A program made the position numbers and the translations under genes. From positions 2,046,001 to 2,110,000 of the forward strand of contig CBDCNI010000001.1 in assembly GCA_965219175.1 (NCBI GenBank): a DNA stretch of 64,000 nucleotides, in the 5' to 3' direction. The first letter of the stretch is position 1, and each line of letters starts with the position of its first letter. The DNA comes from JBBPZK01 sp965219175 (lineage in GTDB: Bacteria; Actinomycetota; Rubrobacteria; Rubrobacterales; Rubrobacteraceae). This document shows positions 18,054 to 27,217 of the stretch, piece after piece. The notes beneath the pieces were generated by a model. That model was given only the letters and a program-made list of their open reading frames with translations. It was not told where the DNA came from and did no database searches.

Positions 18054-19160
18054 TCAGCCATCCGGCGAAGTCTCCCGGACGAGCATGTCAACGACGTCTT
18101 CGAGCTTTCCAGCGCGTTCGTAGGCGGCTCGCTGGCGGCTGGCCCCGTTGCCGCGCTCCAGCGTCTCAGCGACGAGGGCGGAGACCTCTTCCCAGTCTCC
18201 GGACGCTTCGAGCGCCGGACGGGTAAAGCTCAGGAGGTTCTGAATTACTTCTCGGGCCGGTACGGAACGTTCGGCTTCGAGGTCTATTAGCTCGGCGTCG
18301 AGTCCGTCGCGGGAGGCCCGCCAGTGGGCGGCACGCACGAGTTCCGGGCGTGGGTTTGGGCAGGGTTCTCCGCGCAGGGTCCGCTCGTGGCTCTCACGGA
18401 CCAGGGCGCGGGATAGCCCGGTCAGCATCACGGTTTCGTCCAGCTTGCTGCATACGTCGGCCACCCGGATCTCCACGGTATCGTGCTTCTCGGGGAGCCT
18501 CGCGTCCCAGTAGATGCTGGCGACATCGAGCACGCCGCCAGTTTCGACCAGCGACTTTACGAGGGAGTCGTGGGCTGAGAGTGAGCCCAAGTGTCCCGCC
18601 GGACCCGCCGTTGGGAAGCGGCCCCAGATCTGGGTTCGGTAGCTGGCGTAACCGGTGTCCTCACCCTGCCAGAACGGAGAGTTGGCCGATATCGCCAGTA
18701 GCGGCGAGAGCCACACTCGCAGCCGATTTAGAACCTGGACGGCGGCTTCGCGGTCGGTCAGGCCGACGTGGACGTGGAAACCGAACGCGAGTTGCACTTC
18801 GGCGAGCCGCTGGAAGCTCTCCATGATCCTGCGGTAGCGGTTGTTCTGCGTGAGGTCCTGATCCTCCCAGTGCGAGAACGGATGTGTGCTGGCCGAGGAG
18901 ATCCAAAGTCCCTCACCCTCAGCCGCCTCGATGACGCCCCGCCGAAGCTTCACCAACTCGCGCCGCACGTCCGAGAGAGTGTCGCAGACGGGTGTCATCA
19001 CCTCGATCTGGGAGGCGAGCATCTCCGGCTCGACCTGGTCTCCTAGAGCCGAACGCGCCCGCTCCAGCAAGCCTCCGCTGTCGGAGACCAGCCCGCGAGT
19101 TTCGGGGTCCAGGATCTGATACTCCTCCTCGACCCCAATCGTATACTCCTCCGCTGACAA
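18054..19160 (-). CDS. Carboxylate-amine ligase, YbdK/GCS2 family
   Basis: A 368-residue glutamate-cysteine ligase type 2 homologue. The N-terminal YTIGVEEEYQILDPET carries the acidic metal-binding residues. GFHVHVGLTD and FWQGEDTGYASYRTQIWGRFPTAGP are characteristic of the YbdK group, which ligates amino acids in an ATP-dependent way, often with weak gamma-glutamylcysteine synthesis activity. Actinobacteria mostly use mycothiol, so the natural product here is uncertain. It stands alone, convergent with the phosphodiesterase gene and about 48 bp downstream of the methyltransferase-like gene. Confidence 0.88.
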   Translation of the reverse strand: MSAEEYTIGVEEEYQILDPETRGLVSDSGGLLERARSALGDQVEPEMLASQIEVMTPVCDTLSDVRRELVKLRRGVIEAAEGEGLWISSASTHPFSHWEDQDLTQNNRYRRIMESFQRLAEVQLAFGFHVHVGLTDREAAVQVLNRLRVWLSPLLAISANSPFWQGEDTGYASYRTQIWGRFPTAGPAGHLGSLSAHDSLVKSLVETGGVLDVASIYWDARLPEKHDTVEIRVADVCSKLDETVMLTGLSRALVRESHERTLRGEPCPNPRPELVRAAHWRASRDGLDAELIDLEAERSVPAREVIQNLLSFTRPALEASGDWEEVSALVAETLERGNGASRQRAAYERAGKLEDVVDMLVRETSPDG

Positions 19161-19208
19161 CCCGACTACCTCCTCAACTAGAAAGACCGATGGACCGACG
19201 CAAAAGGC

Positions 19209-19688
19209 TTAAAGCCAGCGCCGTACCCGCGCCTTGTACCGGAGATACTCGTCGCCGAACTTGCCCTCCAAATACCGCTCCTCGCGCTCGATAACATCCT
19301 GCTTCATGACGCCGAGTACGACCGGAAGAAGCAGCGCGGCCGGTAGGGAGTTGGTGAGAGCAGTGACTCCGCCGTACATCAGCGTGAGCCCGACGTAGAG
19401 CGGGTTGCGGGTGTAACGATACGGGCCGGTCTCTACGATAGCGGTAGTAGGTTTGTAAGGGTCCACATTTGTCTCGGCACGACGCTGAGAGTCTATCCCG
19501 GAGCTACCCAACAATAGCCCGCCGGCGAGAAGCGACCATCCGAGGACCCGCGAAACCTTGCGCGGCAGAACGGCAACCGGGTACAGTCGGCCAACGAGCA
19601 ACCCGGCGGCGAGAGCCCCTCCGTAGATCAGTGGCGGCGGGGCTAAGACGCCTGGATTGTCCGGAGTTTCGCCGGATCTGTCGCTCAT
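19209..19688 (-). CDS. Isoprenylcysteine carboxyl methyltransferase (ICMT) family membrane protein
   Basis: A 159-residue polytopic membrane protein with four or five hydrophobic segments. The C-terminal half shows the ICMT/PEMT signature: GPYRYTRNPLYVGLTLMYGG followed by EERYLEGKFGDEYLRYKARVRRWL, which binds SAM at the membrane face. Bacterial members usually methylate lipids or unknown carboxylates. Its ATG overlaps the thiolase stop by 4 bp, so the two genes are translationally coupled, although no metabolic link is obvious. Confidence 0.85.
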   Translation of the reverse strand: MSDRSGETPDNPGVLAPPPLIYGGALAAGLLVGRLYPVAVLPRKVSRVLGWSLLAGGLLLGSSGIDSQRRAETNVDPYKPTTAIVETGPYRYTRNPLYVGLTLMYGGVTALTNSLPAALLLPVVLGVMKQDVIEREERYLEGKFGDEYLRYKARVRRWL

Positions 19689-20860
19689 ACTTCCACCAAC
19701 ACCGCGTCGCCCTGGCCGCCGCCGGAGCAGATAGCGGCGAGTCCCTTGCCGCCTCCCCTGCGCCTCAGTTCGTAGAGAAGAGTCATAAGGATGCGCGCAC
19801 CGGAGGCGCCGATGGGATGGCCGAACGCCAGCGCCCCGCCGTTGACGTTGACAATTTCCGGGTCAACGCCCAGGATCTCCGTAGAGCGGATAGCGACCCC
19901 GGCGAACGCCTCGTTTATCTCCACCAGATCGAGGTCTTCCGCCTTCCAGCCGGATTTCTCGAGCGCGAGCTTCCCCGCGTTGCCCGGCACTATCAAAAGG
20001 TCCGGTGGCTGCTCTGCCACCTTTGCGTGGGCGATGATGGTCCCGAGTGGTTCGAGGTTCCGCCGCTCGGCGAAAGACTCGCCCGCGAGCACCAGCGCGC
20101 CTGCCCCGTCGGTCACGCCGGGCGCGTTGCCGGCAGTCACCGTCCCACCCTCGTCTATTGGTTTGAGGGCGGCTAGCTTCTCCAGGCTGGTATCGCGCCG
20201 GATCGACTCGTCCGCCTCGACGTAGTCTGAAGACCCTCTCTTGCCGGGGACTTTTACACCGACTATCTCTTCGGCGAAGCGGCCCTCGTCCGTGGCGGCG
20301 GCTGCGCGCTGGTGGCTACGAAGCGACCACTCGTCCTGGGCTTCGCGGGAGATATCGTACTTGCGGGCGCCGTCGGTGCCGAACCGGATCATGTTGACTT
20401 CGTGGAACGCGTCGAGGAGGCCGTCGTGCATCATCGAGTCAACCATCGGGACGTCCCCCATCCGCGCGCCCCAGCGGGCTTTCGGCAAAAGGTACGGGGC
20501 GTTTGACATGCTCTCCATGCCGCCGGCCAGGACCACCTCGTAGTCGCCCACCCGGATCAGGGTCTCCGCAAGCGTCGCGCTCCTGAGCCCCGAGGCGCAG
20601 ACCTGATTCAATGTCTCGGAGGTAAGCTCGAAGGGCAACCCGGCGTGGAAGTTCGCCTGGCGACTCGGGATCTGACCTATCCCCGCCTGCACCACGACAC
20701 CGAAGATGGAGTGCTGAACCTCTCTGTCTTCGACGCCGGACCTGTCGACGGCCTCCCGAATAGCCGCCCCACCTAGCTCCACCGCGCCGAGTGGCGAGAG
20801 CGCTCCACCAAACTTGCCGAAAGGCGTCCGAGCCGCGCCGAGTATTACAGTCCGTTCCAT
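19685..20860 (-). CDS. Thiolase family protein (acetyl-CoA C-acyltransferase)
   Basis: A 391-residue thiolase. The active-site cysteines are in NQVCASGLRSA (acyl-enzyme) and ICSGGGQGDA; the histidine is in AFGHPIGASGAR. It interconverts two acetyl-CoA with acetoacetyl-CoA or cleaves 3-ketoacyl-CoA. GGAGG lies 7 bp before the ATG at 20860, so the longer frame to 20893 is rejected. In the leucine pathway it would handle acetoacetyl-CoA formed after HMG-CoA lyase. Downstream it overlaps the ICMT-type gene. Confidence 0.92.
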   Translation of the reverse strand: MERTVILGAARTPFGKFGGALSPLGAVELGGAAIREAVDRSGVEDREVQHSIFGVVVQAGIGQIPSRQANFHAGLPFELTSETLNQVCASGLRSATLAETLIRVGDYEVVLAGGMESMSNAPYLLPKARWGARMGDVPMVDSMMHDGLLDAFHEVNMIRFGTDGARKYDISREAQDEWSLRSHQRAAAATDEGRFAEEIVGVKVPGKRGSSDYVEADESIRRDTSLEKLAALKPIDEGGTVTAGNAPGVTDGAGALVLAGESFAERRNLEPLGTIIAHAKVAEQPPDLLIVPGNAGKLALEKSGWKAEDLDLVEINEAFAGVAIRSTEILGVDPEIVNVNGGALAFGHPIGASGARILMTLLYELRRRGGGKGLAAICSGGGQGDAVLVEV

Positions 20861-20931
20861 CCGTGAGCCTCCGGTTCCGTAACTTGCGCCCATAGTCTAT
20901 CGGACCGGATCCAAACAGGCAGGCGGCTTCG

Positions 20932-21099
20932 CTACAAGACGATGAGCAACAAGATACCCAGAATTACCAGCACCGCCACGATGAAGACGAAGATCCAATA
21001 TCCCTTCGAACGTTCGACCGGTGTACTTTCACCCCGGATGCGGCGCATCTGTTCTGCGTGCGTACGCTCCCTGTCGGAATCTCTCTGTCTACCCCACAT
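20932..21099 (-). CDS. 55-residue single-pass membrane protein
   Basis: A small open frame of 55 residues that is easy to miss. A charged, Arg-rich N-terminal half (MWGRQRDSDRERTHAEQ) is followed by one strongly hydrophobic segment at residues about 35-55 (start GYWIFVFIVAV) ending at the stop. That layout fits an N-in bitopic membrane peptide. An AGAAGG sequence lies about 13 bp upstream of the ATG. It sits between the thiolase gene and the divergent acyl-CoA synthetase. The overlapping plus-strand frame is arginine-rich and looks like an antisense shadow. No family name is known to me. Confidence 0.6.
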   Translation of the reverse strand: MWGRQRDSDRERTHAEQMRRIRGESTPVERSKGYWIFVFIVAVLVILGILLLIVL

Positions 21100-21158
21100 G
21101 CGGAGATTCTACCTTCTTGTAAAATACGGTGCCAGGGGCAGCGAGAAAAGGAGGAGAA

Positions 21159-22772
21159 GTGTCGAACATAGGCGATTACGAATCTACCTACGCGGAATTT
21201 GACTGGGAGACGCCGGAGAGGTTCAACTTCGGCCGCGACGTGGTGGACCGCTTGGCGGAAGGGGACCGTCCGGCCATGATCTGGCTAGGCCCCGACGGTA
21301 CCGAGAAACGTCTGGATTTCTCATACTTCTCCCGGCTCTCGAACAGGTTCGCCAACGCCGCGAAGGAGCTTAGCATAAACCGCGGCGACCGGGTGATGGT
21401 GCTAATGGGCAAGGTCCCAGAATGGCACGCGGTCCTGATCGGGCTGCTGAAGCTCGGGGCGATAGCCATCCCTTGCGCCCCGCAACTCCGGGCAAACGAC
21501 CTGAAATTCCGGGCGGAGCACTCCGGGGCTGTCGCCCTGATCTCCGACCAAGACGGAATAGAACAAGCTGAAGCCATGCGCGACGATGCCCCAAACCTGC
21601 GCCACTTCGTCTCCCTAGGCGATACGAGGGAGAGCTGGAATTCCTTCGAGGAATTGGTGGATGGAGCACCAGAGGACTTCACAGCCGAGGACACGGCAGC
21701 GGACGAGGGTGCGTTCATCCTGTACACCTCCGGGACGACCCGGCATCCCAAAGGAGTCCTGCACACGCACGGGTACACGCACGCCAAGCGAGTGCAGGCC
21801 CGCTACTGGCTGGACTTGCAGGAAGACGACAGGCTGTGGTGTACCTCCGGGACGGGGTGGGCCAAGAGCGTCTGGAACGTGCTGCTCGGGCCGTGGAGTT
21901 GGGGGGTGGAGATCTTCTTTCACGAAGGCGCCTTCGATCCGGCCGAGCGCCTAGACCTCATATCCCGCTACGGGATAACCGTCCTCTGCCAGGCCCCGAC
22001 GGAGTACCGCTTCCTCGCCAACACCCCGGACCTCGCGGACGCGGACCTCTCCTCCATCCGTCACGCCGTATCAGCCGGCGAGCCGCTGAACGCGCCCGTC
22101 ATCGAACGCTGGAAAGAGTTACACGGCCTCACGATCTACGACGGCTACGGCCAGACGGAGAACACCCTGCTCATCGGGAACTATCCCGGCATGGACGTTA
22201 GGATCGGTGCGATGGGCAAGCCCTCACCTGGATGCGACATCCGCATCATCGACCATGAGGGAAACGAGTGTCAGCCGGACGAACCGGGCGACATCGCCCT
22301 CGCCGATCGCATCCCTGCGCTCTTCAAGGAATATTGGGAGCAGCCCGAGGCGTCCGAGGACGTTTTTCGGCACGGTTACTACCTGACCGGGGATCGGGCG
22401 ATGCGGGATGAGGACGGCTATCTGTGGTTCGTGGGCCGAGCGGACGACGTGATCCTCTCCGCCGGTTACCGCATCGGGCCGTTCGAGGTTGAGGAGGCCC
22501 TAATAAGCCATCCGGCGGTAGCCGAGAGCGCCGCCATAGCCTCCCCGGACGAGGACCGCGGCAGCGTCGTCAAGGCGTACATAGTCCTCGCGGCGGGTTA
22601 CGAGCCGGACGAGGGACTCGTCAAAGAGTTACAGGACCACTGCAAGAGCGTGACCGCCCCGTACAAATATCCGCGCCGGATAGAGTTCATAGACGAGTTA
22701 CCAAAGACCACCAGCGGTAAGATCCGACGCGTAGAACTCCGCCAACGCGAACAGGACGCGCTGAAAGGTTAA
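21159..22772 (+). CDS. AMP-forming acyl-CoA synthetase (medium-chain/ACSM-like)
   Basis: A 537-residue adenylate-forming enzyme that activates a carboxylic acid as acyl-AMP and then acyl-CoA. Core motifs are LYTSGTTRHPKGVLHTH (P-loop), YDGYGQTENTLL (A5), YYLTGDRAMRDEDGYLWFVGRADDVI (A7/A8 hinge) and TTSGKIRRVELR with the C-terminal catalytic lysine. The GTG start has AAAGGAGGAG just upstream, preferred over the GTG 30 bp earlier. The medium-chain or branched-acid type is suggested by similarity to the ACSM group. It converges on the amidase (7 bp gap). Confidence 0.88.
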   Translation: MSNIGDYESTYAEFDWETPERFNFGRDVVDRLAEGDRPAMIWLGPDGTEKRLDFSYFSRLSNRFANAAKELSINRGDRVMVLMGKVPEWHAVLIGLLKLGAIAIPCAPQLRANDLKFRAEHSGAVALISDQDGIEQAEAMRDDAPNLRHFVSLGDTRESWNSFEELVDGAPEDFTAEDTAADEGAFILYTSGTTRHPKGVLHTHGYTHAKRVQARYWLDLQEDDRLWCTSGTGWAKSVWNVLLGPWSWGVEIFFHEGAFDPAERLDLISRYGITVLCQAPTEYRFLANTPDLADADLSSIRHAVSAGEPLNAPVIERWKELHGLTIYDGYGQTENTLLIGNYPGMDVRIGAMGKPSPGCDIRIIDHEGNECQPDEPGDIALADRIPALFKEYWEQPEASEDVFRHGYYLTGDRAMRDEDGYLWFVGRADDVILSAGYRIGPFEVEEALISHPAVAESAAIASPDEDRGSVVKAYIVLAAGYEPDEGLVKELQDHCKSVTAPYKYPRRIEFIDELPKTTSGKIRRVELRQREQDALKG

Positions 22773-22779
22773 CCGGAGG

Positions 22780-24309
22780 TCAACCGCGGGCAGCGACGGG
22801 CCGGACGTTGTACTTCCCGGTCTGCTCGAAGGCGTGGGCGGCCCGCAGGATCGTCTTCTCGTCCCACTTCCTGCCCACGAGCATCATGCCGACGGGCAGT
22901 CCCTCGGAGAAGCCGCAGGGTACGGTCATCGCCGGATGGCCGCTCACGTCGAACGGGGCGGTATTATTGATCATCTCCAGCCCTCGCGCGACGACCTCCT
23001 CGGTTGAGGCTTCGGCCGCCGGGAGCGGGGTCGCCTTCATGGGCAGGGTCGGCATCACCAGCAAATCCACCTGGCTCAGCGCCTCGTCGTAGGCTGCGGC
23101 GAGCTTACGGCCGAGGTTCTGGGCGATGGCGTAGTAGCGTCCGTGGTAGCTCTCCCGCAGGTACTGGCCCGCGAGCATGGTTAGCTTGACGGTCTCTGAG
23201 AGGTCGTCGGCGCGCGTTGTGCGACCACGGGCGTAGGCGTCGAGCAGCGAGGTGCTGTAGTGCCCCTTCCAGTTGGTCCCCATGCTGTTGCCCCGGACCA
23301 TAAGCTCCGTGGCCCCCTCGATGGCGATGCCGTTCCAGATGTGAGTGCCGTCGCGGTGCATCGGCACGGAAACCTCGCTAACCTCCGCCCCAAGCTCCTC
23401 GAAAGCCCCCGCTGACTCGCGCACCAAGTCGTCCACGTCTTCTTCCGAGAGGCCCGGCCAGGCGAAGCCCTCGGTCACGATGCCCACGCGTAAGCCCTGC
23501 ACGTCGCCGTTCGCGGCGTCCCCATAGTCATCAACCCGCACGTCTTTTTGGCGCGGGTCCAGGCCATCTTCACCGGCGATGGCTTGCAGGAGGAGGGCCA
23601 CGTCCCGGACGCTGGCGGCTATCGGGCCGACGTGGTCCAGTGTGATCTCGATTGGGAACACCCCCGTGTACGGCACGAGCCCGTGCGTCCCCTTGAGCCC
23701 GTAGACCCCGCACCACGAAGCCGGTATCCGGATGGAGCCGCCCTGGTCTCCGCCGATAGCCATGTCGCACTCCCCGGTAGCCACGAGCGCGGCGCTGCCG
23801 CTGGAGGAACCGCCCGCCGATCGGGTGTGATCGTGTGGGTTTAGGACAGGACCCGAGTCGCTCGTGTGGCTGCCCCCGGAGAAGCACAGGTGCTCGCAGA
23901 CGGCCTTGCCCACGATCTCCGCGCCCGCGTCCAGGATGCGGGTCACTATGGTCGCGTCGAACTCGGGCACGTAGCCTTCTAGCGTCGAGGTGCCGTTCAT
24001 CATCGGCACCCCCGCTACGCAGACATTGTCCTTTATAACCACCCGTTTACCGGATAGAGAACCATCCTCGGCGCCCTCTATGGAGCATTGGCGATACCAG
24101 GCGCCAAGTGGGTTATCCTCCGGTCGGCTACCCCCCGAACGCGGATAACGCACCGGCAACTCCGGCTCGACCAGTTCGCCGAGCCTTTGGTAAGAGGCGA
24201 ACGTCCCTTCCATGAGGCCGAGGTAAGACTGTACCTCTTCGTCTCCGAGGTGCAACCCGAAGCCCTCCGAGATCTTCTTTAACTGCTCCGCAGTAGGTGG
24301 TCTGACCAT
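22780..24309 (-). CDS. Amidase signature family enzyme
   Basis: A 509-residue amidase with the Ser-cisSer-Lys triad: catalytic lysine in VVIKDNVCVAG (about 91-101), the Gly/Ser-rich AGGSSSGSAALVA, and the nucleophile in GGDQGGSIRIPAS. The length and N-terminal extension (PPTAEQLKKISEGFGL) resemble acetamidase/AmdA-like enzymes rather than GatA. It hydrolyses a small carboxamide to acid and ammonia. The acid could feed the convergent acyl-CoA synthetase (inference). It is not a GatCAB subunit because gatB and gatC are absent. Confidence 0.88.
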   Translation of the reverse strand: MVRPPTAEQLKKISEGFGLHLGDEEVQSYLGLMEGTFASYQRLGELVEPELPVRYPRSGGSRPEDNPLGAWYRQCSIEGAEDGSLSGKRVVIKDNVCVAGVPMMNGTSTLEGYVPEFDATIVTRILDAGAEIVGKAVCEHLCFSGGSHTSDSGPVLNPHDHTRSAGGSSSGSAALVATGECDMAIGGDQGGSIRIPASWCGVYGLKGTHGLVPYTGVFPIEITLDHVGPIAASVRDVALLLQAIAGEDGLDPRQKDVRVDDYGDAANGDVQGLRVGIVTEGFAWPGLSEEDVDDLVRESAGAFEELGAEVSEVSVPMHRDGTHIWNGIAIEGATELMVRGNSMGTNWKGHYSTSLLDAYARGRTTRADDLSETVKLTMLAGQYLRESYHGRYYAIAQNLGRKLAAAYDEALSQVDLLVMPTLPMKATPLPAAEASTEEVVARGLEMINNTAPFDVSGHPAMTVPCGFSEGLPVGMMLVGRKWDEKTILRAAHAFEQTGKYNVRPVAARG

Positions 24310-24391
24310 CTTCCGCTCCCCTCTCTAGCCACGCGTTTGCAAACCTATCTCCGGGCCACGCTACCAGAGCACGATACTGTGGTCAAAATCG

Positions 24392-26371
24392 TCAGCCTTC
24401 ATTCTCGCCAATCTCTTCCAACTCGACGAGCACGGCCCCGCCGGGTACGAGATCCCCTTCCCCGTAAGGTATGGCGCGCACAATACCGGAGTAGGGGGCC
24501 TTCACCTGCTGCTCCATCTTCATCGCCTCCAAAACGAGGAGCGGCCGCCCTTCCTCGACCTCTTCACTTTCATCCACCAAAACCCTCACCACCGTCCCCG
24601 GCATCGGGGAAGTCAGGCTCGTGCGCCCAGAGTCCGCGCCCGGCCCGGCGGCGTCAACACTGGGTGGTGGCGGTTTCGTGAGCCGGTATTCCGTGCCGTC
24701 TAGGGAGATGTACACGCCGCCGCTATCTGACGCGAAGCCGCAACCTAGAGGATTTCCACCGACCGTGGCGTTCAGCAGGCCGTTCTGTAGCGAGATATCC
24801 TCGAAGACCGTATCGTGGCCGTCCAGCCACAGCCGAACCTTCCCGCTCCCCAAACGTTCCGCTTCTATTTCGTACACTGCGTCACCCACCTCGTACCGGA
24901 GCCGCACCACACCCAGAGAACGCCACGGGCCGGCCGAGAATGGGTCTCCCAGGTTGCGCGAAGAACAAAGCTCACCCGCCGCCGCCAGCAGGAGCGCATC
25001 CGGTGGAGTGTCGGCGGGCTCTTCTTTGGTTCCAGAGATGTGTTGTTGTTCCAGGAAGCCGGTCGTGGTCTTTCCGGCGGCGAAGGCTGGGTTTTCGGCG
25101 ATGCGCCGGAGGAGCGGCAGGTTGGTCGGCACCCCGAGGACAGTGTAGTCCCGCAGCGCTTGGCGGAGGCGCAGGACGGCCGTTTCGCGGTCTGCGGCGG
25201 AGACGATCAGCTTGGAGATCATGGAATCGTAGTTGAGTGAGACCTCATCTCCCGTCTCGATCCCAACGTCGTTCCGGATGCCGGGTCCTTCGGGCGGCCC
25301 GAACGCGAGCAGAACACCCCCAGCGGGAAGGTCGGTCTCCGGGTCTTCTGCGTAGAGGCGAGTTTCGATCGCACTTCCGCGCAACGTTACATCTTCTTGG
25401 GCGAAAGGAAGAGGTTCCCCGGCTGCGACCGAGAGTTGAAGGTGGACCAGGTCCAGGCCAGTTACCAGCTCGGTGACGGGATGCTCGACCTGGAGGCGGG
25501 CGTTCATCTCCAGGAAGTAGAACTCATCGCCGTCCAACAGAAACTCCACCGTCCCGGCGTTGTAGTAGCCCGCTTCACGGGCGAGGCGCACCGCCGCGTC
25601 GCAGATATTCTTCCGTAGTTCTGCATCGAGGGCAGGAGACGGGGCTTCTTCGACGACCTTCTGGTGCCTGCGTTGGATCGAACACTCCCTCTCGTACAGG
25701 TGGACGACGTTGCCGTGGCTGTCCCCCACCACCTGCACCTCCACGTGCCGGGGATTCTCGACCAACTTCTCAAGGAACACCGTCGAGTCTCCGAACGAAG
25801 ACTCAGCCTCCCGCTTCGCCCCCCGAACCGCCTCCCCGAAGTCTTCCGGCCGCGCCACCGAACGCATCCCGCGCCCCCCACCACCGGCGCTGGCCTTGAC
25901 CAGCACGGGATACCCTATCCGCTCCGCCTCCCCGGCAAGCCGCTCCTCGTTCTGCTCCCCACCCGCGTAGCCTGGAACGGTCGGGACGCCGGCCTTCTGG
26001 GCCAGTTCCTTCGCCCGCACCTTGTCTCCAACGGCCTCCATCGCCTCCGGCGGCGGGCCGACCCAGACCGCGCCCGCTCTCTCGACCGCGCGGGCGAACG
26101 CGGCGCTCTCCGAGAGAAAGCCGTAGCCAGGATGCACGGCCTCCGCGCCGGACTCCTTTATGACCTCTACGATACGGCCCACGTTCAGGTAACTCTCCGC
26201 CGCCGGAGCCGGGCCGAGCAGGTAGGCTTCGTCTGCGAGACGGCGGTGCATCGAGTTCGTGTCCGCTTCGGAGTAGACGGCGACGGTCCGAACGCCGAGT
26301 TCGCGGCACGCCCGGATCACACGGACAGCTATCTCACCCCGGTTGGCGACCAGGAGCTTCGAGAAGCTCAC
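24392..26371 (-). CDS. Methylcrotonyl-CoA carboxylase biotin-containing (alpha) subunit
   Basis: A 659-residue acyl-CoA carboxylase alpha subunit. The N-terminal biotin carboxylase domain (about 1-450) has LLVANRGEIAVRVIRA, KASAGGGGRGMR (ATP-grasp) and EMNARLQVEHPVTE. A BT linker domain follows, then a C-terminal biotinyl domain with the biotinylated lysine in LEAMKMEQQV. It carboxylates biotin for transfer to the beta subunit. The gene overlaps the hydratase by 4 bp. Alone it could serve propionyl-CoA or acetyl-CoA, but the MCC-type beta subunit two genes upstream supports 3-methylcrotonyl-CoA. Confidence 0.88.
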   Translation of the reverse strand: MSFSKLLVANRGEIAVRVIRACRELGVRTVAVYSEADTNSMHRRLADEAYLLGPAPAAESYLNVGRIVEVIKESGAEAVHPGYGFLSESAAFARAVERAGAVWVGPPPEAMEAVGDKVRAKELAQKAGVPTVPGYAGGEQNEERLAGEAERIGYPVLVKASAGGGGRGMRSVARPEDFGEAVRGAKREAESSFGDSTVFLEKLVENPRHVEVQVVGDSHGNVVHLYERECSIQRRHQKVVEEAPSPALDAELRKNICDAAVRLAREAGYYNAGTVEFLLDGDEFYFLEMNARLQVEHPVTELVTGLDLVHLQLSVAAGEPLPFAQEDVTLRGSAIETRLYAEDPETDLPAGGVLLAFGPPEGPGIRNDVGIETGDEVSLNYDSMISKLIVSAADRETAVLRLRQALRDYTVLGVPTNLPLLRRIAENPAFAAGKTTTGFLEQQHISGTKEEPADTPPDALLLAAAGELCSSRNLGDPFSAGPWRSLGVVRLRYEVGDAVYEIEAERLGSGKVRLWLDGHDTVFEDISLQNGLLNATVGGNPLGCGFASDSGGVYISLDGTEYRLTKPPPPSVDAAGPGADSGRTSLTSPMPGTVVRVLVDESEEVEEGRPLLVLEAMKMEQQVKAPYSGIVRAIPYGEGDLVPGGAVLVELEEIGENEG

Positions 26372-27174
26372 GACCCTTCTCTCCAGTACGGCTCCCTCTT
26401 CTCGATAAACGCTCCCAGCCCTTCCTGCCCTTCAGCCCCCGTCCGAAGCTCCGAGATCCGACGGGCCATCAACTCTGTCCCTTCCTCCTGCGCTGCTTCC
26501 CGCAACTCTCGCAGAAGACCCTTTACCGTCGCTAGCGCCTCCGGGCCTCCTTTCAGCAACTGCCCGACCTTCTTCTCCACCGCCGCATCCAACCCGTCAT
26601 CCGGCGCTACTTCGTGTACGAGGCCGAACTTCCTCGCCTGCTCCGCGCCGAAACGTTCACCGGTCAAGAATAGCCGCCGGGCATGCGAGAACCCGATCTT
26701 GCGTAGCACAAACGGGGCGATAGTGGCAGGCGCTATGCCGAGCCGGACTTCCGAGAAAGCGAACACCGCCTCCTCTTCCGCGACCGCCACGTCAACCGCA
26801 GCCACGAGCCCGGCCCCGCCGCCGATGGCCGCGCCCCGCACCCTCGCCACGACTGGCTCAGGACACTCTTCCACGGTCCGGTACATCGCGGCCAGCCGCC
26901 GGGCGTCCTCCAGATTCTCTTCGTAAGAGAACTTGGCCGTGTCGCGCATGTAACCGATATCGGCGCCTGCGCAGAAAGAGCGCCCCTCGCCCGACAGGAC
27001 CACGACTCGCACCTCGTCGTCTTGCTCTATTTCGAGGAAGCAACTGGTGATCTCCTCTATAAGATCGGCGTTCAGGGCATTGTGGGAATCCGGCCGGTTC
27101 AGCCCGACGCGCAGCACTGGTCCGTCCGCGTTTATCGTAAGGTTGCGGTAGTTGTCGGAAGATATGTTCGTCAC
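26368..27174 (-). CDS. Enoyl-CoA hydratase/isomerase, likely methylglutaconyl-CoA hydratase
   Basis: A 268-residue crotonase-fold enzyme. The oxyanion-hole segments GRSFCAGADIGYM and RGAAIGGGAGLVAAVD are intact, and EVRLGIAPATIAPFVLRKIG follows. The position between the MCC beta and alpha genes, with a 4-bp overlap to the latter, points to hydration of 3-methylglutaconyl-CoA to HMG-CoA in leucine breakdown. Family membership is certain; the substrate rests on gene context. Confidence 0.87.
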   Translation of the reverse strand: MTNISSDNYRNLTINADGPVLRVGLNRPDSHNALNADLIEEITSCFLEIEQDDEVRVVVLSGEGRSFCAGADIGYMRDTAKFSYEENLEDARRLAAMYRTVEECPEPVVARVRGAAIGGGAGLVAAVDVAVAEEEAVFAFSEVRLGIAPATIAPFVLRKIGFSHARRLFLTGERFGAEQARKFGLVHEVAPDDGLDAAVEKKVGQLLKGGPEALATVKGLLRELREAAQEEGTELMARRISELRTGAEGQEGLGAFIEKREPYWREGS

Positions 27175-27217
27175 ACGTCCGCCAGAGTATTGCCCACGAG
27201 TTTCGTAATCCGCACTC

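Noticed and set aside
20942..21202. 86-codon plus-strand frame over the thiolase/synthetase gap
   Set aside because: Arginine- and serine-rich composition of an antisense shadow. The opposite strand encodes a better small membrane protein, and the frame runs into the real start of the synthetase.
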